This document shows positions 14,541 through 25,880 of a stretch of DNA of 64,000 nt, piece by piece. Each line of letters begins with the position of its first letter. Positions within the stretch are counted from its first letter, which is position 1. This DNA comes from Chionoecetes opilio (Eukaryota > Arthropoda > Malacostraca > Decapoda > Majidae). The notes beneath the pieces are model-generated. The model was not told the origin of the DNA. It did no database searches and was given only the letters and a program-made list of their open reading frames with translations. The position numbers were made by a program, and so were the translations under genes. The stretch lies in NCBI GenBank assembly GCA_016584305.1, contig JACEEZ010022673.1, forward strand, positions 62,001 to 126,000. The letters are read 5' to 3'.

Positions 14541-14789
14541 CAAATTTGGTAGACTAATGGTTAAAAACTGTGAAACTAATGTTAATTTAAATTTTCTGGG
14601 TTTTGCATTGGCCCCGTCAAGAACACTTTAAACCATGATGTTATACTACTTATTTTAGGAAAGACAAAAAAAGGGAACCTTTTTCAAAAAAGAAATTTTA
14701 ACACTATAAACCATAAATATGGGACAACCGACAAAAAAGAAGACCAGACGATGAAAAAAATAGAGTTGTTTTGGGAAAAATTCCTATTC

Positions 14790-15070
14790 CAGGGGGGCTA
14801 AAATTTTCCGGCTGTGTTCTCGGGGACAACACTACAAAAGGGCCCGAGGTGATGGCTGATGTGAAAAGGGGCTTCAAAACCCAAAAAACATTCACAGCAC
14901 CCTTTTTTGGGAGGTAAGAAAGTGTAGGACCAAATACTACTACCTACCCCTTTCTTTCCTCTTACCCAGGCTCTGTTATGAACTCTGTTTTTTTCCCATT
15001 TTTGAAGCCTCTGCACATTAGCCATTACCTCAGGTCTTCTCTGGTTGTGAGCGAGAACAGAACACAGTTT
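14790..15070. repeat. Dispersed foldback repeat, copy 2
   Basis: GAGGTGATGGCTGATGTG at 14,845 is matched inverted by CATTAGCCATTACCTCAGG at 15,015, with TGTTCTCGGGGACAAC and GAGCGAGAACA outside them. It is related to 12,035-12,310. Confidence 0.55.
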
Positions 15071-17689
15071 TTTAAACAACCCTGGAATAAACCCTTTTAC
15101 GCCAAAAAAAACCTTAAAAATTTTTCCCTTTGCGAAATTTTTGGGAGGTCCCCCCGCGGCGACCCCGACTTTCCCCACAATGAACCCAAAGTAAAAAAAC
15201 CGTGACAGTTTTTGGGGAGGGTCCATTGCCCCCTAAAACGGCTATCACACGGCGCGTTTCGGCGGACGGGTTTTGTCAAACTTTCCATTTGGTTTTACGT
15301 TTTGGTGAATTCCGGGGGCATTTCGGGGCCCAACATGTTTTGATTTAAAAAGTTTTTTGAAATTATTTCCCCAAAAAGGGTTTCCCCATCATTTGAACTA
15401 CTCTGGGGTAAAAAAAGTCTATTTCTTTTTCTGTAAGTTTTTAAATAGTGTTAGCCCAAATTTTTAAGCTTGAAAAGAAACCATCTATAACAAGTTACAG
15501 AAAAATTTAAAACAAAATCGGTCCCACATTATATTTTGTGATAGTTTTTTAGGAAAAATGAAAACTGATTTTTATGTGTTTTTCAAAATTTTCGGAGAAT
15601 GGAAATTTCTAGGAGAATATGAGATCTAGGAATTTTAAAACGGGGGGGAAATGGAAATGATGCGTGTGGTTTTCCTGAAAAAAGGGGGTGTGAAATGAAA
15701 GAGGTGGGTTGGGAAAAAGGGCAGGAAGGGGAAATGGATGTTTTTTGCTGCTGGGGGGCTGTGTGGAAAAAGGAGACGGATTATTAGACGGGAAAAACGT
15801 TGGGGGAGAAGTGGGTTTGTTTTGTTTTGAGGATAATTCCTTCCCGAGGCCCTAATGATTTTACCGCTCGGGCTTAGTGTTGGGGCCAAGCCAACCCCCC
15901 GGGGGGGGGTCACCAAAACCCCCGGCTAACACCCGGGACCCATTCACTGCTGGGTGGGGCAGGGGGTCGGGTTTTTAAAAAAGACCACCCCTCCCGTCTT
16001 CGCTTTCCCCCCGAGGGTCGAACCCGGGACTTTTTTCGGGTTTTGGGGCCGAGCGGGGCTTAAAACCAAAAATACACTTTCGGGGCCACCGTAATATCAA
16101 GATTCCCCGGGAAAATGGACGAGGGGGCCTTTCGCGGCCCCCTTTTTTGAGACACTGAATACTATGGGATTTTTTAAAAATAGGACCGAAATTGCTTACA
16201 CAATTGGGGGGGTGGTTTTGGGCCATTGGGCAATTGGGGGGGCGGGGGGGGCCGCCCGCCACAGGGTTTCCCGGGGGCCACAGGTAAAAAGTGGCCGGCG
16301 GGCGGCCGGGCCCCCCCGCCCCCCCCACTCGTTTTTGGGGTCTGCCCCCCCCTGCTTGGGGTGAAATTTTTACCCAACCTAACCTTCTAGCGGGGGGGGC
16401 TCCGGGGCCCCCCCGACCCCCTGAGGGAATATTAAACCCAAAACCCAAACTTAAACCCCCCGGCGCGCAGTTCTCGTCCACTATAAATTTATTTAGCCAA
16501 AAGAACGCGTCCCTTTATTTTGTGCTGCGTTTCTTTCCAACAATCCCCCCCCTCCTCCCCTTTTTATAAACCCGTACTAAAGTTTTATATATGCCCCCTA
16601 AAGGGTTTAAAACCCTTAACAACAAAAACCCCCGCCTCCCACTGTCTTCGCTTTACCTTTTTTTGGTTTTTGTTGGGTGAAGCGGTTGGGGGCCCCAAAT
16701 GTGCTAGTTTTTGTCAGTGTTGACGAAAAAGGTTTCCAAACCCAAAGCTTTGGGTTTTGGGTTTGCGAAACAGGGCCGACGAAACGCCCCCCGTGTGATA
16801 CCCCCTTTAAGAAAAGGCAGGGAATTAAAGTTGGAGAGTTTTCCCCCCGTTCGTTTTCCCGAGACACCCAAAATTTTCTTTTTCTTTTGGGGCCCACAAT
16901 AGGTTTCTTGTTCAATGTGCTAGTTTTTTTTTTGCACAAACCCAAAAAAAAAAAATTTAAAAATAAATTAAAAAAATAAAAAAAAAACCCAACCCCAAAA
17001 CCCTTTTGTTTTTAAAAGAAACCTAAAACCAAACCTTAAAACCCAAAATAAATTTTTTTTGGGGGGGGGTTTTCACAAAATAAAAACTAGCACCCTTGGA
17101 ACAAGCACCTTTTTAGGCCAAGAAAAAGTAAGGTTTGGGGGCTCTGAAAACGGGAAAGTTGAAAATCTCCTCCATATTAAACCAAAAATGCAATCAAAAT
17201 AACAAAACCCTTATAATTTATGCCCCGCCTTGGAAGGTTTGAGCCAAGTCTTGTTAAGGGGCCCCTGTGGTGGTACGAAGGGACTGTACAGCACTGTACA
17301 GCACAGCACAGCCAGCACCCCCCACCCCCCCGCCACAAACACAGGGAAGGGTTTCAGCCCCCGGCCCCAGCAACTTCCCCCCGTGTGACGCTTTTTAAGC
17401 TTGCATCGCTTTTTTTCAGGGCCTCAGGCTTTCAGTTTCGCTCCTTTTTTTTTTGGTTTTTCCTGCCCCTTCACTTCAAATGCTCTCACTTTTTTTCCTA
17501 TTACTCTAACTATAAAACTTATAATTTTCTCTATTTCAAAACCATGGAGTGTTGACTTTTTTTCCCAAAAAGCGTCAAGGGAAAATTTTGTCCTTTTACT
17601 ATTATTTTATTTAAATTTTTTAATTTTTATTATCTACTATTTTCCCTCTTTTTTCTCCATATTTAAAACCAAAAGCTGCACTAAACCCT

Positions 17690-17990
17690 CCCGGGTTCCC
17701 CCTAAAAAAAGGGCCCCTTTCCCCTTTGCGAAACCTTTCAGGAAAACCCGTTTAAGGAACTCAAGAAATAAGGGGTTCCCTTTGGGGCACGGGAAAAACC
17801 CGGGTTTCCCCGGCGGGCGCGCGTAGTGACGCAGCAAAACCCTTGAACCCCTTTTTCTGCCCACATAGGGGGGGTGGGTAGAAATTTTGGTTTTATAACA
17901 AAAAAGGCCGCCCTTTGGGCCTTATTTCATCTTTCGTGAAAGGGGTTTTCCCCATGCACGAGTCGGGGGGAGGATGTCAACAGCGGGCCC
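17690..17990. repeat. Dispersed transposon-like repeat, noisy copy
   Basis: GCGCGTAGTGACGCAGCAAA, CCCACATAGG...GGGTGGGTAG and CCATGCACGAGTCGG occur in the same order as in the element at 61,452-62,482 (GCGCGTAGTGACTCAGCAAA and so on). No coding content. Confidence 0.6.
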
Positions 17991-18567
17991 GGGTTCAGCA
18001 AAAACCTTTAACCCCGCGGGGTTAAACCCCCTTCGAGGGGGGGGAAATAATAGACCGCTACGAGAGATGGCAAAAAATGTATTTGGGAAAAGATATTGAA
18101 GCACCTAAAAACGCGTTTTCCCCCGGCCGCTCTGGCCCCGGTTTAAATGGGCTAGTCCCGGGCGGTCACTGTTTTTGCGAGGCGTCTAGAACGGGTTTTG
18201 CCCCAGTCCCCGATCGGTGCAGCCCAGATAGCAGGACCACCTTTGGAACCCCCCCTCGGGGTGGCGCATGCCAATACATCGCGGGGGAAGACTACAAGGG
18301 AAGGGGGCTTCTTGTGAGACGATCCTTAAAAAAGATGGACGACTGAACTTTTAATTCCCTAAGGGAATTTTTACCAAAAAAATTGGCCCCCTATTAAAAG
18401 GAAACCCGGCGGAGTAAAAAACGCATTTTTGAGACCATATTAATTTCACAAAAACAACTTGCCCTGATAATAGGGCTAAAAATCCCTTGCAATGCCTACT
18501 TAACACGGAAAAACCTTAGTAATGTGGGTGCCAGTATAGGGGGGCAGGTAATTTTATTCGCTACTAC

Positions 18568-18579
18568 CAGTGGGGTACC

Positions 18580-18624
<45 letters not shown>

Positions 18625-18918
18625 TTTGGGGGCCCTGGCCCCCCCCCTTTGGGAAAAAAAAAAATAATAAAAATGTTTTTTATAAATAAATAAAAATATA
18701 TATATCCCCAGACCATTATATCTACCTTTGGGCATGAAAAAAATAACTTTTTTATAATTTTTATATATAAAATTTTATATTATATTATATATAACTAAAA
18801 AATATATAAAAAAATAATTAAAAAATAAAAATCAATAAATAAAATATATATTTTATTTTTTTTTTTTTTTTGGCCCCCCCCCCGTTTTCCCCTTTTTTTC
18901 CCTTTTGGTACGCCACTG
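18568..18918. mobile_element. MITE with CAGTGGNGTACC ends
   Basis: The left end CAGTGGGGTACCG at 18,568 is matched by the inverted right end GGTACGCCACTG ending at 18,918. The 351-bp interior has a 42-base G run, a C run and AT-rich tracts. The outside 8-mers (GCTACTAC and GGCTAAAA) are similar only with an offset, so the target duplication is uncertain. CAGTGGCGTAC-type ends are common in invertebrate hAT-like MITEs (established knowledge). Confidence 0.6.
18582..18623 (+). repeat. Run of 42 consecutive G
   Basis: An uninterrupted poly-G run just inside the left end of the MITE at 18,568-18,918. Such a run could form G-quadruplexes. It lies in a noisy block, so its length may be a sequencing artefact. 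Confidence 0.9.
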
Positions 18919-18929
18919 GGCTAAAATAC

Positions 18930-19740
18930 CCAGGGGGGTACAGGGGGAGTTTCGTCCCCCGGTTTTTTATTAGGTTGAATAATGGTTTGTATAAAAAGGG
19001 TTTGGTTTTTTATACCGGGGTAGTTTCGTAACTCTACCGGTAGTAGTCCAATTTTCCCCCAAATTTAAAAGGGTAGAATCTTATGAGAGCTTTTTTTGGA
19101 TCCAATGTATAAAGCATATTCATATTAATTATTTGGGTTTTACTTTAAGCCGTTCGAAAAATTTTCGGAAAAAATTTCCAAAAATGAAACTTTTACAATG
19201 GTAATGGGTAGGAAAAAACAACCAAGGGGAAAGGTTTGTCCCTGTACGAAACAACTTTCAACTCGGAGCCTAAAAGTTTTCGAACCGACCCGGATAATTT
19301 TATTTTGTTTCAAACCCCCCAAACGATTTTCTAAAGCGGGCCCTTTTGTTTTTTTGGGGTGGTTTTTTAAAGTTTTTAATGAACTGCTAAACCCTTTGTC
19401 GGGAATTTAAAAAAAAAAAATTTTTAGGTAGATAAAGGTTAGTTTTTTTTTAGTTAGGTAAAAGGTTTGGTTTTGGTTTAGGTTCCCTTTTTTTTTTTTT
19501 TGAGTGTGTAATTTTTGGGAAAAAAAAAAAAAAAAAAAACAACTTGCGGGCAGAAAAGGTTAGGGAGTTCATTCCAAAACACATAAAAACAACCCCAAAA
19601 AAAATAAGGCCGGGGGATCAAAAAATCGTTTTTGGGTAAAATATAAATTTGGCCGCACGACATGGTTTCGGGGGGATGCGAAAAAACTTGTGGGTTGAAT
19701 CTACTGGGGTACGAAAAAAATTGTGTACGAAATGCCCGCA
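18930..19740. repeat. Element with inverted TTTCGTAC motif clusters, copy 2
   Basis: The left side has GAGTTTCGT and TAGTTTCGTAACTCTACC, followed by CTTATGAGAGCTTTTT as in copy 1 (9,706). The right side has GTACGAAACAACTTTCAACT (as at 10,548) and TGTGTACGAAATG near 19,725. A foldback pair sits inside, at 19,308-19,415 and 19,550-19,655. Homopolymers are inflated relative to copy 1. Confidence 0.6.
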
Positions 19741-20410
19741 CCACACCAAGTGTCACACACAGCTGTTTATCAAAATAAATAGATTATACAGTGGAGTGCC
19801 CAGTGCAAAGATGACGGTTAACAAGGTTAGGATAAGTGAAGAAGGTTAGGATATAATTATATGGATAGGTTCAGTTAGTATTTAAATAATTGGAAGTGTG
19901 AAGACTGGCCATTGTAATAATAGCAGTAATTAATGTAATAACTATGGACAAAAATATATAACGGTTATTTGAGTTGTAGTATGTGAGTTTAACTTTCTAG
20001 TTGTGGGGTGGCAATTAATACCAAAATATTCCGAAATACACCTAAACACATCAAAATATACAGAAATACAGTTTTGAAATACATGTCTTATGTCAAGTAA
20101 TATCATATTTAAGTATATTGGGGTTAATATTCAGCAGGAGTTGGCGGGCTCCACATGCCTTACAACTTAATTTCTGTCTGTTATTTTCGGCTCAGTATAA
20201 TGTGCAGTACATACTTATTCACTTCCGGAAACCAAAAATATAACATTTCTATGTAGTTATAATAGCTAGGTTAGGTTAAGTTTAGGTTTGGTTAGGTTAG
20301 ATTTTGGTTGTGTAGACTTAGGTGTACTTTAGGTTTAGGATAGGTTTGGGTTAGGTTTTGTAGAGTTATTTAGGTTAAATAAGCGAATCTGATGGTGCGA
20401 GAATGCCCGG
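19741..20410. other. Unassigned sequence with TTAGG-like tract
   Basis: AT-rich DNA without a recognisable gene. A degenerate TTAGGTTAAG/TTAGGTTTGG tract occupies 20,270-20,375. Confidence 0.5.
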
Positions 20411-21762
20411 CTGCCGGGGCTGGTTGGCGCCGCTGTAGCGGTCTGGGAGGTTTGGTTATCCAGAAGGTTGTGTTTTCGGATGCCATGTAGCGCGCCAGAG
20501 GTACGATGTTTACTTTTAATTTCATCCCGCCGCGCGGAGAGGCAACAGCTTGCTCCCGGCTCCTGCCTCACCCCAGCCGACCCCACGGCCGGAGATTTCC
20601 GTGGCGGATTAATTCGCCGTAGGATACTCTGGGTGGATTTAACCACTCATCTTCATCATTTATACATTTTTTCTCATCTTCACTGTCTTTCTTAAGTATA
20701 TCTTTTGCGTCTTATTACCCAGTAATGTGAATATATATAAGCACACTCGATGAGAGACGAATCTTCTTGTAAATCAAGGAAGCGTAGCTTTGCTTGTTAC
20801 TCAATCACGGGGAAGCGAGACCACAGCTGAGGCAGCGGCCTCTCTCAACTGCCTGTTGTTCTTCGTCAGGTGGCAGCCTGTCCCTCCACAATATCGGTGT
20901 AATGCATCTCACCATGTAGCGACATGATTTGTTCTCCGTCAGGAAGCAGCCTAGCTGCCATTCCTCAGTCAAGAGGCAGCTCGGCATATCTCACCATGTA
21001 GCGACCTCATTTTGTTCTCATTATCTATACATTATTTCTCACCTTCACTGTCTTTTTACGTGTACCTTTTGCGTCTTGTTACACAGTAATGTGAATTAAT
21101 ATAAGCGCACTCGATGAGATACTTAATTACTGTACGAATCCTATAGTTGTAAATAAAGGTAGCGTAGCTTTGCTGTTAAAATTTGGCCTTCCTTGTCTAC
21201 CTAGTACATGTAGCTATAGGTGGCAGGGCATGGCAGGTTCTGGCTTTCCGTTTTTTTCCCCTTTCTGAATGAAGTTTTAATTTTCAGTGATTGCATTTGT
21301 TTATATATTTGCTTCCTCTTATCTTAGGAAATCTTCGTATTGAAGTCGTCATCGGTATAGCTGGTATTTTATAGTAGCCTACTATATAGGCTATAATTAA
21401 CTTGAGCTTATCTAGAATGGAAATTCATTCTCACACAAAATGCACCATGGTGAGCAGCTAGTTGGTGGAAGTAAAAAAAATCTGCTCTAGCTGACTCTTG
21501 TCACTTTTAGTCTACTACGGTAGCCGTCCCTATATGCCCTATAGTGAACCTGGAACTGTTGAGAACAGTAAGGTGTTTATGCTTGAAATGTAATGTACAC
21601 ATCCTAAGGATCCAGAAACTGCCGGATGCTAATTTGCATTTTGTGAGCAATTGCATTATTGACCTAATTAGCATATTCGTATTATCTTCCTTATTAAACC
21701 GCCTATAGAGTTCCTATGGGTGTCTAGACCTAAGTTTTAAGTTCCCAATGATGTAAAACTGC
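20411..21762 (+). repeat. Left arm of large inverted repeat
   Basis: The arm matches 23,953-25,299 in reverse complement over about 1.35 kb with only scattered differences. For example, the 60-codon frame at 20,805-20,987 on the minus strand is mirrored residue for residue at 24,728-24,910 on the plus strand. The outermost 30 bp (CTGCCGGGG...GCCGC) is more diverged, and the homology fades near 20,411. The arm carries two direct copies of a 150-bp block (20,654-20,798 and 21,022-21,175). I see no convincing protein; the mirrored 60-codon frame has no domain. Confidence 0.9.
20654..21175 (+). repeat. Paired 150-bp direct repeats with promoter-like and poly(A)-like motifs
   Basis: Blocks 20,654-20,798 and 21,022-21,175 share TTCACTGTCTTT, CTTTTGCGTCTT, CAGTAATGTGAAT, ATATAAGC, ACTCGATGAGA, TGTAAAT and AAGCGTAGCTTTGCT. 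The TATAAGC and AATAAAGG (21,155) motifs and the direct layout resemble the terminal repeats of a very small LTR element. This is only a suggestion: no primer-binding site or polypurine tract is evident. The mirrored pair is in the right arm, at about 24,540-25,060. Confidence 0.4.
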
Positions 21763-22017
21763 AAGATGCTACTGTGTATATTTTTATTTTGTCCATAAAT
21801 TGTCTAATTACCCATATTGATTAGGTATGTCACGAAATTACGAATATATTGCCATATTTGACATAGCTTAATGTTCTAAATCAAACAAAAATCATTTGAA
21901 TTAATATTCTAAATCTACTAGTAATATGTTCTTTAAATCTACAATTAGTACTGTGCCAATGGAGTGTCGTGGAAGATGGTACTGACTGGAGTAATATGAA
22001 ATTGTCTGGGTCATACA

Positions 22018-22285
22018 AGTAGTGTTAGTGTGTTGGAGTAGTGTTAGTGTATTGGAGTAGTGTTAGTGTATTGGAGTAGTGTTAGTGTATTGGGAGTATT
22101 GTGTTAGTGTATTGGAGTAGTGTTAGTGTATTGGAGTAGTGTAGTGTATGGAGTAGTGTTAGTGTATTGGAGTAGTGTTAGTGTATTGGTAGTGAGTATG
22201 GATAGTGTAGTGTATGGAGTAGTGTTAGTGTATTGGAGTAGTGTTAGTGTATTGGAGTAGTGTTAGTGTATTGGAGTAGTGTATC
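22018..22285 (+). repeat. 19-bp minisatellite
   Basis: About 13-14 copies of GTAGTGTTAGTGTATTGGA, with shortened variants near 22,090-22,220. Confidence 0.9.
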
Positions 22286-22954
22286 AAGATCAAGAACTGG
22301 AACTGTCGACGAAAATAGGCAGATGAAATAAAATGAAATGAAAATATGAGTGTTAATATGATTTGACTAATGCTTCATGTTCGCTTATAATGTCAGATTA
22401 CTGTGATAAATAATGCTGTTATGTATATGCAGGTTGTTTTCTCCTCTAACTCATAGAGTTATGTACACATTTATATAGCTAACCTGCCACTTATAGAGAT
22501 AATCTGAAGGCATATTTTTGCAGCAACAGGACATTCTGAAACAGAAGAACTCCCAATTCTTTATATTTTTGATTTGTCAAACATTATTGTTTTCAACTTA
22601 ACTAAATTCAATTTACCTAAACTAAATCAATTGCTAAGATTACCTAGCTTTTCTAACTAATGAAATCTGGATTGTTTAGTAGCTGTCTATTAAATTATCA
22701 ATCGTATTATCACATATCATTGCTGCCACATATTACACATCTGGAGCTGAAATACCTCCTCCGCCACCTTCGCCCGGGCCCTGTATATGTATCCTAACTA
22801 ATAAAAATATAACTAATAAAATTCCATTCCTACCTAATAACCTAACTACCCTAACTGGTGGGTGAAAAAGGGGTATTTAAGATTAAGGGGTATAAAGTAT
22901 TTCTGTATAATGAAAAGGTATAAATAATTGAAATCACAGCAAAAAAAATGGTAA

Positions 22955-23310
22955 ATATGCATTTTCAACCAATACTCCCTATTGACCAATACTCTTCTGA
23001 AATAACTGGCGGGGCTCCACCATCCAGACCTAAACTAACCTAGCTCTAACCTGGGCATTGATTACATAACCTTAGCTCACTGAGGCCGGGGGTTTCGCTC
23101 ACCACCAGATCCCCCTTGTTATTTTTTTTTTTATTCCTGCCGGCGGTAAATGTGCAGTTTCAACCAATACTCTCCTGGCATAACTGGGGAAGCTGCTCTC
23201 CCCCAGAACCCCCCATTAGTTAACTAACCTAGCCTGGGCATTGATTACGCAACCTTACCTCACTAGGGGGGTTTCACCCCCCCATACCACCTTGTGTTAT
23301 TTTTTGTATG
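22955..23310 (+). repeat. Tandem pair of about 190-bp units
   Basis: Two copies share TTTCAACCAATACTC, ATAACTGG, CTAACCTAGC, GGGCATTGATTAC, CAACCTTA...CTCACT and TTGTTATTTTTT in the same order, starting near 22,960 and 23,155. Confidence 0.7.
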
Positions 23311-23364
23311 GGTTATAAATACTCCTTAGCGATGAGACCGAAACGTTCAGGATACTTAACGGTA

Positions 23365-23945
23365 AAATTCTAGTGTTTGCCCATACTCTCCCACTTCCCC
23401 CAAACAAGTTTGGGGACTTGTGGGAATGCGGGGTTTTCAGGTGGGGAACAAATTATGCGTCGGAAACACGTAAATTAAGAGTTGCGTAGGGAGGGGGGTA
23501 AAATTCCCTAGATCTAGAGTAATTTCCTTAAATCTAGAGAAATTTGCCTAACCAAAATTAACCTAACCTAGCGGGGGTCTTGACCCACCGATAAGCTAAC
23601 CTAACCAAATCTAACCTAAGCTAACCTAACTAAATCTACCCTCAGCTAACCTAACCTAACCAAATCTAACCTATCCTAACCAAATCTAACCTAACCTAAC
23701 CAAAACGTGTGAACCTGACGATCCTCACATAATGATGACCGAAGTGTCGAGAACCCCCCTCAATCCCCCGCTATAGGAGGTTAGGTTAGTTTAGTTTAGG
23801 TTAGGTTAGATTTGGTTAGATTAGGGTAGGTTATATTTGGGTAGGTTAGGTTAGATTTGGTTAGGTTAGGTTAGATTTGGTTAAGTTAGGTTAGATTTGG
23901 TTAGGTTAGGTTAGCTTAGGTTAGATTTAGTTAGGTTAGCTTAGG
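23365..23945. repeat. Foldback repeat with CCTAACC/TTAGG arms, cleaner copy
   Basis: CCTAACC-type tracts with the variant AACCAAATCTAACC (23,555-23,703) are mirrored by GGTTAGATTTGGTTAGG tracts (23,780-23,945) around a 75-bp centre containing CCTGACGATCCTCAC. It is a relative of 13,240-14,540. Confidence 0.75.
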
Positions 23946-23952
23946 ACTTAGG

Positions 23953-25299
23953 ATCAGTTTTACATCATTGAGAACTTAAAACTTAGGTCTAGACACCCAT
24001 AGGAACTCTATAGGCGGTTTAATAAGGAAGATAATACGAATATGCTAATTAGGTCAATAATGCAAATTGCTCAACAAATGCAAATTAGCATCCGGCAGTT
24101 TCTGGATCCTTAGGATGTGTACATTACATTTCAAGCATAAAACCTTACTGTTCTCAACAGTTCCAGGTTCACTATAGGGCATATAGGGACGGCTACCGTA
24201 GTAGACTAAAAGTGACAAGAGTCAGCTAGAGCAGATTTTTTTTACTTCCACCAACTAGCTGCTCACCATGGTGCATTTTGTGTGAGAATGAATTTCCATT
24301 CTAGATAAGCTCAAGTTAATTATAGCCTATATAGTAGGCTACTATGAAATACCAGCTATACCGATGACGACTTCAATACGAAGATTTCCTAAGATAAGAG
24401 GAAGCAAATATATAAACAAATGCATCACTGAAAATTAAAACTTCATTCAGAAAGGGGAAAAAAACGGAAAGCCAGAACCTGCCATGCCCTGCCACCTATA
24501 GCTACATGTACTAGGTAGACAAGGAAGGCCAAATTTTAACAGCAAAGCTACGCTACCTTTATTTACAACTATAGGATTCGTACAGTAATTAAGTATCTCA
24601 TCGAGTGCGCTTATATTAATTCACATTACTGTGTAACAAGACGCAAAAGGTACACGTAAAAAGACAGTGAAGGTGAGAAATAATGTATAAATAATGAGAA
24701 CAAAATGAGGTCGCTACATGGTGAGATATGCCGAGCTGCCTCTTGACTGAGGAATGGCAGCTAGGCTGCTTCCTGACGGAGAACAAATCATGTCGCTACA
24801 TGGTGAGATGCATTACACCGATATTGTGGAGGGACAGGCTGCCACCTGACGAAGAACAACAGGCAGTTGAGAGAGGCCGCTGCCTCAGCTGTGGTCTCGC
24901 TTCCCCGTGATTGAGTAACAAGCAAAGCTACGCTTCCTTGATTTACAAGAAGATTCGTCTCTCATCGAGTGTGCTTATATATATTCACATTACTGGGTAA
25001 TAAGACGCAAAAGATATACTTAAGAAAGACAGTGAAGATGAGAAAAAATGTATAAATGATGAAGATGAGTGGTTAAATCCACCCAGAGTATCCTACGGCG
25101 AATTAATCCGCCACGGAAATCTCCGGCCTGGGGTCGGCTGGGGTGAGGCAGGAGCCGGGAGCAAGCTGTTGCCTCTCCGCGCGGCGGGATGAAATGAAAA
25201 GTAATCATCGTACCTCTGGCGCGCTACATGGCATCCGAAAACACAACATTCTGGATAACCAAACCTCCCAGACCGCTACACCGCCACACCGACCGTCAG
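23953..25299 (-). repeat. Right arm of large inverted repeat
   Basis: Reverse complement of 20,411-21,762. It starts at CAGTTTTACATC and ends near GACCGTCAG. Small differences occur (for example one base fewer in the TTTATGCTTG stretch), so the two arms are separate sequences and not a perfect mirror. The mirrored 150-bp direct repeats are included. Confidence 0.9.
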
Positions 25300-25880
25300 T
25301 CAGAGACTGAGTGAATTCAAACGCGGAGAAGCTTGCTGAGGGAAGATAACGCTCAAAGCAAAAGTGCTTATAATTCATTATCAGATAAAGTCGTCATTAT
25401 TAGGCCGTTTATACATGATTTTGAATAAAAGAACTTAACTGCAGTCATCATTTCATTGAGGTACGAAGCTGACCAAGCTTTTTACACACAAACAACGCCT
25501 CTAATTTCAAATGTTTCTCATTCATCACCACCACTACTTTATTCGGTGATGGATGTCGTAGATGAAAGCTTTTTTTTTTTTGCGTACTCCAAAAATATCT
25601 GTAATATTTTAGCTAACCAATAGATGCTGTAAGATACATTATGATACATGCCGAATGCCAGCTCCTACCTACTGTGGACTCGCGCTAACGTCATGACGCG
25701 AGAGAATGAATTTCAGGTCGGACTTTGGCAGACCTATTTATATGGCTTTAGCCAGCACTGGAGGGAATCCGTTGCGCTCCACCCAGAGCGTAGCTAAGGT
25801 AAATACTAATAGCCTTATTGGTCTTTGCTCCTTGGTACTAGCCTTAGTGCGGTCATGTTAAATCATACTATGCAATCACG
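25300..25880. other. Unassigned sequence
   Basis: Normal-composition DNA with no open frame or repeat that I can assign. Confidence 0.4.

Larger units (their letters stand above)
11455..19740. other. Low-quality, homopolymer-inflated block with dispersed repeats
   Basis: Single-base runs are abnormally common here. Comparison of 13,240-14,300 with its cleaner relative at 23,365-23,945 shows the same sequence with runs lengthened and bases swapped to match their neighbours. I therefore assign no coding genes in this block. Open frames such as those at 15,975-16,481, 17,401-17,826 and 18,077-18,346 lack any domain and depend on the noise. Recognisable repeats inside are listed separately. Confidence 0.7.
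21763..23952. other. Spacer of the large inverted repeat
   Basis: The 2.2 kb between the arms contains no gene. It holds a 19-bp minisatellite (22,018-22,285), a tandem pair of about 190-bp units (22,955-23,310) and a foldback repeat with TTAGG-like arms (23,365-23,945), plus AT-rich unique DNA. Confidence 0.7.

Noticed and set aside
15975..16569. Gly/Pro-rich open frames on both strands
   Set aside because: They lie in homopolymer-inflated sequence and have no domain.
20805..20987. 60-codon frame conserved exactly at 24,728-24,910
   Set aside because: The identity comes from the inverted-repeat arms, not from protein conservation; no domain is present.
22018..22285. CRISPR-like array
   Set aside because: The 19-bp units are directly adjacent with no unique spacers, in a eukaryotic genome; this is a minisatellite.
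23555..23945. Telomere remnant made of TTAGG units
   Set aside because: The units are degenerate, face each other in an inverted repeat, and recur with the same flanks at 13,240.
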